A stretch of DNA of 64,000 bases, from assembly GCA_963752965.1 (NCBI GenBank), contig CAVWAJ010000016.1, positions 310,001 through 374,000 on the forward strand. Direction: 5' to 3'. The position numbers were made by a program, and so were the translations under genes. The notes under the pieces were generated by a model, which ran no database searches, had not been told where the DNA came from, and saw only the letters and a program-made list of their open reading frames with translations. Position 1 is the stretch's first letter. Each line of letters opens with the position of its first letter. Source of the DNA: QHXW01 sp963752965. Its GTDB lineage: Bacteria; Acidobacteriota; Terriglobia; Bryobacterales; Bryobacteraceae. Below are positions 26,189 to 35,021 of this stretch, piece by piece.

Positions 26189-29100
26189 ATGGCAACTCCA
26201 GGTAGATTCGTTTTGCTATTTTGTGTAAGCGCAACGTTGGTCTGGGGACAACTATCTTCGGGATCGGCGACCGGGGTGGTGATCGACCCTTCCGGCGCCT
26301 CGATTCCCGGGGCGAAAGTCAGCCTGATCGATGAGGGTAGGGGATTTACCTTTAACGGCGAAACCGATGCTTCCGGGCGTTACCTGTTCCGGAGCTTGCA
26401 GCCAGCTAGCTATAAGATCACGGTTAGCGCCCAAGGCTTTCAGATTCAGGTACGAACTGGCATCAGGATCGACGTCAACCAGAACGTGACGGTCGATTTT
26501 GCCTTGCCCCTGGCCACGAGCGCGGAGAACGTAAACATTACCGGGGAAGCACCGATTCTGTCGACAGAGGACGGAACCGTCGGCCAGGAGATAGATCGAC
26601 GATTTATTAACGATCTGCCGCTGACGGATCACGACATCATGAGCCTCGCCTATTTAACTCCGGGTGTGGTGACCGCCTATGGAGGTAATCCGTGGCTTGG
26701 AGGCAGTGGGAATAACTTCTCTTCGAACGGAGGCCGGGCTTCCACCAATGACGTTCTGCTGGACGGGGTTACGACCACCAATTACGAACAGAACGGTGGT
26801 GTGCTGTCGATGTCCTTTTTGCCTGCGCCAGAAGCCATACAAGAGTTCAAGGTGCAGACATCGAACTTCAGTGCGGAGTTCGGTGCTACCGGCGCCGCCG
26901 TAGTGAACATGGTGATGCGCTCGGGCACCAACACAGTCCACGGCACCGTGTATGAGTATCTTCGGAACCAGAAGCTTGACTCGAATGACTTTTTCTCCAA
27001 TGGGAGCGGAACGCCCCTCCCGCCTCTTCGCCGGAACAGCTTCGGAGGTGTCATCGGCGGCCCTATCAAGAAGAACAAGACCTTCTTTTTTGCTGATTAC
27101 GACGGACTACGCCAGGCAACCGGCCAGACTTACAGGTTCGGCGTTCCGAGCGCGGCGGAGCGTCAGGGAAACTTTGGGGAACTGTGCGGTTATAATGGCG
27201 GCACGTTCGATTCCGCCGGCATGTGCTCGGCGGCCGCCGGGCAGCTGTGGGATCCCTACTCGGGCACGTTCAGCGCTGCAGCGGGCGGAGCTGTAAGGTC
27301 TGGTTACATACCGTTCGACAATCTGGCCACGTATGTGAGTCCGGGGAACCCAAACCTGAATGGTACGGGGTACCAGTTGGCACCAACCGCCGGAAACCTC
27401 ATCGATCCGGTGGCTCAGAAATTGATGGCATACATGCCGCTGCCGAACCTGAATGTGGGGACACCGAGCTATACGTACTGGAATAACTGGATTGGAGCCA
27501 GCGGCGGCGCTGCTAATCGCAATCAGTTTGATATCAAGATCGATGAGAGCTTCAGCGACAAGACTCTGTTGAGCGGCAAGTTCTCATATTTGCACGCCGT
27601 CTATACCGGCGCGAACTGCTTCAAGAACGCGGCCGACCCGTGCGACGCAGGGGCCTCCCTTAACAAAGGGTATCTGGCTTCGCTGAACCTGAATCATACT
27701 TTCAGCCCCACGTTGTTGTTGACCGTATCATATGGTTTCAACCGGGGGTACGGATATGAGCCCAGCGCCATGGGCGACTATCCGAATGCGGATCCAATGA
27801 AAACGCTTGGTCTGCCCAGCTACATGGACCGCTCCGGTCTGAATATGTTTCCGGCAGTCACCCTCGGAGACGCTTACGCCAACGGCCCGACCGGCGATGC
27901 GATCGGAACGTGGCCCTGGTGTTACAACATTAGCGGGGGAGACACACACCAGTTGCTCGCAACCATGAGCTGGATCAAGGGCTCGCACGAGCTGAAATTC
28001 GGCGTTGATGGCCGTATGCACCGCATCAACTACTTTCTACCGGGACCGACCGACGGCTACTTCAACTTTGATTACACCTCGACATCCCAAACCCCTACCT
28101 ATGGTAGCGGCGGCGATGCAATGGCGAGTTTTCTCACCGGTATTGGTACGAACCACGACACCAATCCTTCTAGTAATTATTATGAAGTGCCGGGCTCGTT
28201 CAGCAGTCAGAACTTTCAATGGGCCGGTTTCGCCCAGGACAACTGGAAAGTGACGCGGAGTCTGACGCTTAATGTTGGACTTCGCTACGACCTGACCATG
28301 CCGCGAACGGAACGCTACAACCGGATGGACTGGCTGGACCCCAATGTAGTTTCACCGCTACAGGTTCCGAGTTTGGGAACGCTGCACGGTGGCGAGGTCT
28401 TTGCCAGTCCCAACGACCGCGAGATCTACAATCCGAATTTCACCAATTTCCAGCCGCGATTCGGATTTGCGTGGAACGGCCTCAAGAAGACGGTGGTTCG
28501 CGGTGGATACGGGATCTTCTACTCGCAATCCAAGGCCGCCGTCGCCGGAACTAGCGGATACGGACACCAGGGATACGTGAAGGATACGCCGTGGATCACT
28601 AGTTTGAACAATGACGGCTCGACTCCGTGGGGCCGGCTGAGCGATCCGTGGCCCATTACAGGGCCGAACCTGCCGCCGGGTAGTTCTCTAGGACTGTTGA
28701 ATGACGTGGGGTTTCGGGCGCTTGGTCCCATTCGAACGCTGAACACGGTACCTTACGAGCAGTCGTGGAGCCTGGGTATTCAACGAGAACTGCCTTGGAG
28801 CATTTTGCTCGAAGCCAGCTATGTCGGGAGGAAAGGTACCCATCTGTATTACGGTGGTTCAGGGGAGCAAAACATTCTTGGCCCCCAGATTGAGCAGTAC
28901 TCGGCGAACCAGATCGCGGGCCTCCTCAACTATGTATCGAACCCGTTCTACGGAGTCATCAAAGATCCGTCCAGCGCGTTATCGGCTCCCACGACTCAAG
29001 CGTATCAGCTGCAAGTGCCGTACCCGCAATTCACCAGCTTCCGGGCCGATGATCTGCCGGTTGCCAACTCGATTTACCACGCATTGCAGATGCGCGCCCA

Positions 29101-29830
29101 GAAACGGTTCTCCTCGGGCCTTCAGTTCCTGCTGGCATACACGTTCTCGAAGGCGATTGATGATTCAAGCGTCAGCAGTAACAACAATTGGATGGCTAAT
29201 ATCACCATGCCGACTACTCTTCAGGATCCCAACAGGCGCTATCTCGAGCGCAGCGTATCGTTGTTCGACATCACCAACGTGCTTGAGTTCACGCATGTAT
29301 ACGAACTGCCGTTCGGTCGGGGAAAGAAAGTCGGTGCTAACTGGAACCCGGTGGTGAATGGGGTCCTGGGTGGGTGGGCGTTCAATGGGGTCTGGAAGAT
29401 CGATAGTGGTTTCCCCCTGATTCCGTCTCTGCTCGGGGGCTTCAATCTACCGACCTACGGTCCTCAGATGCCCGATTTAGTTGGCACACCTGCGCGGAAC
29501 ACGGGCTCGAATTGGATGACGCAGTATTTTAGCAATCCGAACGTGTTCACGTCTCCCGCTCCTTACGCGCTCGGCGACGCGCCGCGGCTATTATCATGGG
29601 TTCGTGCGCAGGGTGTGAGAAACGCGGATCTGTCGCTGTTTAAACAGTTCCCGCTTTCCCGGATACGGGAAGGCGCGCGTATGGAGTTCCGCGTCCAGGC
29701 GCTGAACAGCTTCAACCACCCGCAGTTCGCTCCCCCGAACATGACGGTTGGTTCAGACTCGTTCGGTACGACAACCGGCCAGTGGAACTCGCCTCGCCAG
29801 GTCGAATTCGGAGCGAAGCTGTACTTCTGA
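26189..29830 (+). CDS. Oar-like TonB-dependent receptor with carboxypeptidase-regulatory N-domain
   Basis: 1,213 residues from ATG 26189 (AAGAAAGG lies 7 nt upstream; an upstream TTG at 26156 would hide the signal peptide). Signal: TPGRFVLLFCVSATLVWGQ. A CarboxypepD_reg domain (VVIDPSGASIPGAKVSLIDE, GRYLFRSLQPASYKITV) is followed by a plug-like domain with NDLPLTDHDIMSLAYLTPGV, SSNGGRASTNDVLLDGVTTT and PEAIQEFKVQTSNFSAEFG. A long barrel with DNWKVTRSLTLNVGLRYD ends in VEFGAKLYF, the aromatic OM signature. These proteins import or bind large oligomers at the outer membrane. It is one of two in the window, and nothing nearby fixes the ligand. Confidence 0.93.
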   Translation: MATPGRFVLLFCVSATLVWGQLSSGSATGVVIDPSGASIPGAKVSLIDEGRGFTFNGETDASGRYLFRSLQPASYKITVSAQGFQIQVRTGIRIDVNQNVTVDFALPLATSAENVNITGEAPILSTEDGTVGQEIDRRFINDLPLTDHDIMSLAYLTPGVVTAYGGNPWLGGSGNNFSSNGGRASTNDVLLDGVTTTNYEQNGGVLSMSFLPAPEAIQEFKVQTSNFSAEFGATGAAVVNMVMRSGTNTVHGTVYEYLRNQKLDSNDFFSNGSGTPLPPLRRNSFGGVIGGPIKKNKTFFFADYDGLRQATGQTYRFGVPSAAERQGNFGELCGYNGGTFDSAGMCSAAAGQLWDPYSGTFSAAAGGAVRSGYIPFDNLATYVSPGNPNLNGTGYQLAPTAGNLIDPVAQKLMAYMPLPNLNVGTPSYTYWNNWIGASGGAANRNQFDIKIDESFSDKTLLSGKFSYLHAVYTGANCFKNAADPCDAGASLNKGYLASLNLNHTFSPTLLLTVSYGFNRGYGYEPSAMGDYPNADPMKTLGLPSYMDRSGLNMFPAVTLGDAYANGPTGDAIGTWPWCYNISGGDTHQLLATMSWIKGSHELKFGVDGRMHRINYFLPGPTDGYFNFDYTSTSQTPTYGSGGDAMASFLTGIGTNHDTNPSSNYYEVPGSFSSQNFQWAGFAQDNWKVTRSLTLNVGLRYDLTMPRTERYNRMDWLDPNVVSPLQVPSLGTLHGGEVFASPNDREIYNPNFTNFQPRFGFAWNGLKKTVVRGGYGIFYSQSKAAVAGTSGYGHQGYVKDTPWITSLNNDGSTPWGRLSDPWPITGPNLPPGSSLGLLNDVGFRALGPIRTLNTVPYEQSWSLGIQRELPWSILLEASYVGRKGTHLYYGGSGEQNILGPQIEQYSANQIAGLLNYVSNPFYGVIKDPSSALSAPTTQAYQLQVPYPQFTSFRADDLPVANSIYHALQMRAQKRFSSGLQFLLAYTFSKAIDDSSVSSNNNWMANITMPTTLQDPNRRYLERSVSLFDITNVLEFTHVYELPFGRGKKVGANWNPVVNGVLGGWAFNGVWKIDSGFPLIPSLLGGFNLPTYGPQMPDLVGTPARNTGSNWMTQYFSNPNVFTSPAPYALGDAPRLLSWVRAQGVRNADLSLFKQFPLSRIREGARMEFRVQALNSFNHPQFAPPNMTVGSDSFGTTTGQWNSPRQVEFGAKLYF

Positions 29831-29864
29831 GTCCTGCGTCGGACTAACGATGACCGGCCCGGCC

Positions 29865-29906
29865 GGCGGTAGGCCCAGGCAGTGCTCTCTGCCTGGGCCC
29901 ACCGCC
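29865..29906 (+). terminator. Very stable hairpin behind the receptor gene
   Basis: GGCGGTAGGCCCAGGCAG pairs with CTGCCTGGGCCCACCGCC around the loop TGCTCT: 17 of 18 pairs. It begins 35 nt after the stop codon. There is no T-run after it, so it may stop transcription with a factor or protect the mRNA 3' end. Confidence 0.6.
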
Positions 29907-30299
29907 TCAAGTACGATTCTAATAGCGAGGGCCCGGGTCCTCCGGGTGCTCGGGCATGGATGTATCACGGCCATGCATGTGAATGAAATAGGTGTCTGGC
30001 CGGTGTGTCACACTGCGTGCGGCAGGATGAACTATAACCCGCGCTAAGGCCTTTGAGTAAGGGGGTGGAAGACTGCCTCGATAGCACCTGCGTTGCGAAG
30101 CCCTAACGAATCAATTACTCCGAGCTGACGACCGGCACAGTTGCCATCGGTTCCGTTCCAACCACTTGGTGCTGTGGCTGAGCGTGGTGGCCTGCAACGT
30201 GCCGTACCCGTGGCGGCGACTGCTTTGATTCCCCGTTGCATTAAACTCCGGCCACATCGAAAATGCTATTACTAAACTGCCGAAAGGTGAGAACTTCCA
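29907..30299. other. Intergenic gap before the ThuA pair (393 nt)
   Basis: No gene or RNA is recognised. A good ribosome site (AAGGTGAG) lies 8 nt before the ThuA start, so the promoter for the ThuA pair is probably here. Confidence 0.3.
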
Positions 30300-31097
30300 A
30301 TGTCCATTTCGCTACTGTTTTCAGGGATTGAATCCCGTCCGTATCCATGGCTAGTAGTTTTGCTTTTGCTCCTGCCCACAAGTCTAAGCAATGCCCAAAA
30401 CGCCAATCACAGATTCACGGTCATTGCCCTGGCGGAGGCGGATGGGATACATCAGCCCTTTGTCGACGCAGCGAAGGTGTGGCTGCAAAAACTGGCAACC
30501 GAAAAGGACTTCTCCATCGACTACATCCAGAACACGGAGAAAATTGACGATGCATTCCTGTCTCACTACCAGTTGTTCATACAACTGAACTATCCTCCCT
30601 ACATCTGGACTCCGAACGCTATGGCTGCATTCACGAAATACATCGAGGAGGGTCGAGGTGGATGGATAGGGTTCCATCATGCTACGCTGCTCGGGGAATT
30701 TGACGGATACAAAATGTGGCCCTGGTTCTCCCAATTTATGGGAAACATCAGATTCACCGGCTACATTCCGAAGTTCGCCACTGCGACCGTCATTGTAGAA
30801 GACCCATCGCACCCGGCGATGAACAGTGTAGCCGGATCCTTCGTAGTCGATCAAGAGGAGTGGTACACCTACGATCACTCGCCGCGCCCGAATGTGCACG
30901 TATTGGCCCGCGTTGACGAGGCCACTTACTCGCCAGATACACGTACCAAGATGGGAGACCATCCTGTAGTTTGGACAAACGAGCACTACAAGGCCAGGAA
31001 TATCTACGTCTTTATGGGGCACCACCCAGAGCTATTTCAGAATCCTGCTTTCACAAGCATTTTCCGCAATTCACTTATTTGGGCGGCCCACCAATGA
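30300..31097 (+). CDS. Secreted ThuA-like protein (copy B, intact)
   Basis: 265 residues. The signal peptide is YPWLVVLLLLLPTSLSNAQ. The ThuA domain has TVIALAEADGIHQPFVDAAK, FIQLNYPPYIWTPNAM, GGWIGFHHATLLGEFDGYKM, WYTYDHSPRPNVHVLARVDE and VVWTNEHYKARNIYVFMGHH. ThuA proteins adopt a class I glutamine-amidotransferase-like fold without the catalytic Cys and occur with sugar-oxidising genes. The activity is not established. The stop overlaps the next gene start by 4 nt. Its last 250 bp belong to the 2,054-bp duplication; the 5' part has no second copy in the window. Confidence 0.85.
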   Translation: MSISLLFSGIESRPYPWLVVLLLLLPTSLSNAQNANHRFTVIALAEADGIHQPFVDAAKVWLQKLATEKDFSIDYIQNTEKIDDAFLSHYQLFIQLNYPPYIWTPNAMAAFTKYIEEGRGGWIGFHHATLLGEFDGYKMWPWFSQFMGNIRFTGYIPKFATATVIVEDPSHPAMNSVAGSFVVDQEEWYTYDHSPRPNVHVLARVDEATYSPDTRTKMGDHPVVWTNEHYKARNIYVFMGHHPELFQNPAFTSIFRNSLIWAAHQ

Positions 31098-32901
31098 ACA
31101 GATACCTTGTATTCATCCTATTATTTGCCGCCTTACACTTCGCGACAGCAGCTTCGGGCCAACAACCACGATTTCAAGTGCTCGCTTTTTATTCGACGAG
31201 TGTATCGCTCGACCACGTTCAGTTTGCGGAAGACGCTCTGAAGTTCTTTGCCGCTCTTGCGGCAACGGACAACTTCAGATTTGATGCGACTACTCATTGG
31301 GAAGACATGAACGAGGAACACTTGAAAGCATACCAAGTGGTCATCTGGCTTAACTATTTCCCCACCAATACAGAGCAGAGGCGCGCTTTTCAAAGGTACA
31401 TTGAAGCCGGGGGTACATGGCTGGGCTTTCATGTGGCCGGATACAACGATAAAGATACAAATTGGCCGTGGTTCGTCGATTTCTTAGGGGGTGGAGTATT
31501 TCATATGAATAATTGGCCACCATTGCCAGCAAGGCTGGTCGTCGATGACCGGACGCACCCCGTCACCCGGAATCTGCCGGACGCCTACGTATCGCCTGCC
31601 AACGAATGGAACACCTGGAAACCAAGTCCTCGCCTGAATAGAGATGTGCGAGTGTTGGTCACTCTAGATCCCTCAAATTATCCACTCGGGCTGAAGAACG
31701 TTCTCGCCAGTGGAGATTTACCAGTTGTGTGGACAAACACGAAATATAAGATGATTTATATGAACATCGGGCATGGAGACAAGATCTTTACCAGTGCCAT
31801 TCAGAACAGGCTCATAGAAGACGCGACGAATTGGCTCGGTACAATTTCCACTCAAGCAGAGGTCCCAGCAGCGGCCGGAGTGGAAATCAGCGCTAACGCG
31901 GTCGTAGTGAATGCGAGAACCAACACAGTCTACGCGGTGAGCCCTCGGAGCAGTGCTATAACGGTAGTCGATGGCGGCAACCACTCCACCGCGATGGTGA
32001 AGGTAGGATCGGAGCCCAAAACAATCGCGGTGAATCCGCTCACCAACAGAATTTATGTAGGGAACGCAGGCGACGGCACGGTAACGGTGATCGAGGGAGC
32101 AACCGACACGGTCGTCGCAACTGTTAAGGTTGGAGATTTTCCCTACGTGGTCGCGGTGAATCCGGTGACCAACAAGGTCTACGTCTCGAAGATCTTCAGC
32201 AACAGTCTGACGGTGATTGATGGAGCAACCAATGGTACGACTCCCCTTGAGGCGGGAGTACAGGCAGATGCCATTGCCGTGAACCCGGTAACCAACAAGA
32301 TCTACCTGACCAGCTATCAGGCCGAAAACGTGACGGTAATCGATGGGGCGACCGATAACGTCACAAGGGTAACCGCGGGAACTCATCTCTGGGGAATGGC
32401 TGTAAACCCAGTAACAGACAGAGTGTACCTTGCAAACATAGGCAGGTCGAATATCACGGTTATCAATGCGGCAACCAATGCCATCACCTCAATGGACACG
32501 GGAAATATGCCTTGCGCAGTTGCGGTTGATCCGGGCGCGAATAAAGTTTATGCCGTGAACTACGCGAGCGATAGCGTAACGGTGATCGACGGAGCTAACA
32601 ACTCGGTGATCGCAACAGTGAATGTGGGAGTGCGTCCTCAAGCTATCGCGATAGACACGGTGACTCACACCGTCTACGTCGCGAACACGCACAGTAACAA
32701 CGTGACCGTGATCGATGGGATAAGCAATTCAGTGACTGCAACGGTCAATGCTGGAAATGGGCCCTATGCGATCGCGGTGGACACCGCAGCCAATAAGGCC
32801 TTCGTCACAAACATCGCTGAAGACAGTCTCACGGTGATTGATGGGACGACAACACGGAGAGGAACGTCTGCGCCCATGCCGGCGAAGGAATAGGGGGCTA
32901 G
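30848..32901 (+). repeat. 2,054-bp direct duplication, copy B
   Basis: Gap-free match to 13154-15207. This copy is the better preserved: both genes are complete. To the right it meets a decayed IS4/IS701-type transposase. The scattered substitutions are mostly in the first 300 nt of the second gene, while the YVTN part is nearly identical. Confidence 0.95.
31094..32893 (+). CDS. Secreted ThuA-domain protein fused to an eight-repeat YVTN beta-propeller (copy B)
   Basis: 599 residues from ATG 31094, overlapping the ThuA stop (ATGA). The frame is open further upstream, but that stretch is the ThuA coding sequence read out of phase. Signal: NRYLVFILLFAALHFATAAS. The domain layout is identical to copy A: ThuA-like to about residue 255, then eight YVTN repeats ending TVIDGTTTRRGTSAPMPAKE. 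Differences from copy A include EPDHVQFAKGA to SLDHVQFAEDA and NEWYTW to NEWNTW. Partnership of a ThuA protein with a ThuA-propeller fusion in one coupled transcript suggests a complex in the periplasm or outside the cell. Confidence 0.88.
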   Translation: MNRYLVFILLFAALHFATAASGQQPRFQVLAFYSTSVSLDHVQFAEDALKFFAALAATDNFRFDATTHWEDMNEEHLKAYQVVIWLNYFPTNTEQRRAFQRYIEAGGTWLGFHVAGYNDKDTNWPWFVDFLGGGVFHMNNWPPLPARLVVDDRTHPVTRNLPDAYVSPANEWNTWKPSPRLNRDVRVLVTLDPSNYPLGLKNVLASGDLPVVWTNTKYKMIYMNIGHGDKIFTSAIQNRLIEDATNWLGTISTQAEVPAAAGVEISANAVVVNARTNTVYAVSPRSSAITVVDGGNHSTAMVKVGSEPKTIAVNPLTNRIYVGNAGDGTVTVIEGATDTVVATVKVGDFPYVVAVNPVTNKVYVSKIFSNSLTVIDGATNGTTPLEAGVQADAIAVNPVTNKIYLTSYQAENVTVIDGATDNVTRVTAGTHLWGMAVNPVTDRVYLANIGRSNITVINAATNAITSMDTGNMPCAVAVDPGANKVYAVNYASDSVTVIDGANNSVIATVNVGVRPQAIAIDTVTHTVYVANTHSNNVTVIDGISNSVTATVNAGNGPYAIAVDTAANKAFVTNIAEDSLTVIDGTTTRRGTSAPMPAKE

Positions 32902-32992
32902 TATTACTTCGTTAAGTTAACTTTAGGGTGCTCGCACGAGCCCGCCGCAATAGCAGCACGAGCCGGTCCAGGTGCAAAGCAGCTGTTGAATC

Positions 32993-33480
32993 TCACGACG
33001 CGTCCTCGGCAGGGTCCAGCCAGAAGTTTTTTGGGTTGCGGAGCGTTTCTAATGTTAGAAAGCTGTGTGCCAGCATGACCAGCGTCACATGGTGATGCCA
33101 TCCGCTCCAACTGCGACCTTCATAGTGATCTAGCCCGAGTTCCTCTTTGAGCTGTTGATAGTCCTGCTCGATTTTCCAACGCGATTTGGCTACTCGCACG
33201 AGACGACGTAGGCTGTAGTCGGCGGGCAAATCACACAGGAAGTACTTCGTCGGCTCAGCCGCCTCTTTGGGCCACTCCACCAGGCTCAGGGCTGGAAGAA
33301 AGTTCGCTGGCGGGAAGGCAGCAAGGGATGGTTGGAGTCTCGCTTTTGGGCCGGACGCGTGCAGGCTTCGCATGGATTTCACGAAGGCCGTAGCCCTGGA
33401 AAACAACTCTGGCTACTGCGCCGTTTCTTTGACCGAGACGGGCCGCTGCTTGCCGTAGTGCCATGCTGTCGTTCGCCATT
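32993..33480 (-). pseudogene. IS4/IS701-type transposase, decayed C-terminal part
   Basis: The clear part is PTKYFLCDLPADYSLRRLVR, then VAKSRWKIEQDYQQLKEELG and LDHYEGRSWSGWHHHVTLVM. This is the Y-(2)-R-(3)-E-(6)-K signature region (here RWKIEQDYQQLKEE) of IS4-like DDE transposases. Upstream in the same frame WRTTAWHYGKQRPVS also fits, but a stop codon intervenes. The N-terminal half and any ends are not recognisable. Confidence 0.75.
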
Positions 33481-33746
33481 ATTGCGTCCGCTCGTAGCAG
33501 ATTGACTCGGAATGGATTGCTTCCGAACAATCGGAGTACATGCCAGCCCTTCTCCTGTTTATCTTTCGATTCGTCCGACTCCTGCTGAGCGGTCACCAAG
33601 CCGTCGCAATCTGAAATGCTGCCCTGCGGCGGCAACTCGCGGCCTTCCAGCGAAGCCGTAAGCGACCCATTCTGACGAGCTTCAATCGAGTATTTTGAAT
33701 CACTCTCCGCCGCTTGTGGTCCGGCTGGCGCCAGCCGTTGCTCTAG

Positions 33747-34603
33747 GTCCAGGCTGACACCGTCGCCCGCTGGCAGCGAGAACGGTTTCGTAGATTCTGG
33801 GCGCGGCTATCGAAGCGTCATGGCCGTCGGCGAGGTTGGCCCACTACAGCCGTCGAGCTTCCCCGGTTGATTGAGCAGATGGTTGTTGCCAATCCCCTGT
33901 GGCGTGCGCCGCGGATTCATGGCGAACTGAAGATGCTCGGCATCGCAATCTCCGAACGCACTGTCTCGCGAATTCTGCGAGGGCTTCGCCAGCCACCGAC
34001 TCAGAGGTGGAAGACGTTTCTTCACAACCACCTCGGCCAACTGGTGTCGATTGATTTTTTCACGGTGCCGACGGTCACCCTAAGGGTGCTGTTCGTCTTC
34101 ATCGCATTGGAACACCGTCGTCGCGAGGTACTGCACTTCAATGTAACTGAGCATCCCACCGCGGCCTGGACATCCCAGCAGATCATCGAGGCCTTCGCTG
34201 ATCGGGATGCGCCGAGGTATCTGATACGAGATCGAGATAGTGTCTACGGCAATGACGTCCATCTGCGGATCTCGTCAATGGGCATTGAAGAGGTACTCAC
34301 CGCGCCCCGGAGTCCCTGGCAGAACCCCTACGCCGAACGCCTGATCGGCTCGAAACGAAGAGAATGCTTGAACCATTTCGTCATCCTGAACGCGAGGCAT
34401 CTGAAGAGAGCCCTGGCCTCGTATTTCGGTTACTACCATGCGTCCCGAACCCATTTGGGTCTCGACAAGCAATGTCCGTTCCCTCGGCGGGTCTCGAGTA
34501 TCGGCAGAATTATCGCAATCCCGCAGCTCGGCGGTCTTCATCACCGTTACGAACGCGTTGCAGCGTAATGACATGGCCGCTGACGCAGTTTTGGCGAATG
34601 ACA
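33747..34603 (+). pseudogene. Integrase-core transposase, N-terminally truncated, with IS right end
   Basis: The frame is open from 33747 (after TAG 33744-33746) to TAA at 34568. VQADTVARWQRERFRRFWAR precedes PLWRAPRIHGELKMLGIAIS. The catalytic core is LVSIDFFTV (Asp), RYLIRDRDSVYG (Asp) and NPYAERLIGSKRREC (Glu). The helix-turn-helix start is lost, and the first start-like codon lies inside the family core, so it is probably dead. The sequence after the stop matches the scrap at 5821-5857 up to GCGAATGACAA, placing the IS end near 34603. Confidence 0.75.
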
Positions 34604-34806
34604 ATTGCGGTAAATGGGTGAAACAGCGCCGTTCAGCCTTTGTGCCCTGGGGGACGCCACTCCATAGCCCCTCCGCAGGGCTTAACGGGACACAAACCTC
34701 CCCGTTGGCCACCGAGCGTGCCTCAGTAGCGTACAATAAGACGCAGAATTCACATATTTGCCTTGGCCTTTGTCGCCGCTGGAGGCCGGAAAGGTTGCGA
34801 CCGTAT

Positions 34807-35013
34807 ATGCTCGCGCGTTTCGTAGCAGCATTCCTTGTCTTCACATCTTTCTCACACGCGCAAACACGATCACCCGAGATCATGACTGAAGGCTCAAACG
34901 ACAAAATGCGATCCATCTTGCAAGGTCTGGGCTTCGAGTTTACCGAACAACAGTCCGAGAACTCTTACATAATTGACGTGACTAAGCCCAAAACAAGTTT
35001 GTCCATTCTATAG
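34807..35013 (+). CDS. Small exported protein (68 residues), perhaps a truncated YbjN-like protein
   Basis: ATG 34807 opens LARFVAAFLVFTSFSHAQTR, a signal peptide. DKMRSILQGLGFEFTEQQSE NSYIID follows, like the first strand-helix of YbjN-type domains (I-L..-LGF.F.......Y.I). It stops soon after (TSLSIL), 8 nt before the lactonase start, where a YbjN domain would need about 70 residues more. Either a real short peptide or a gene cut by a frameshift. Confidence 0.4.
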   Translation: MLARFVAAFLVFTSFSHAQTRSPEIMTEGSNDKMRSILQGLGFEFTEQQSENSYIIDVTKPKTSLSIL

Positions 35014-35021
35014 AACCGATT

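Noticed and set aside
31718..32386. 222-codon minus-strand frame
   Set aside because: Antisense of the YVTN repeats. The same shadow occurs in copy A as shorter pieces, explained by the repeat composition.
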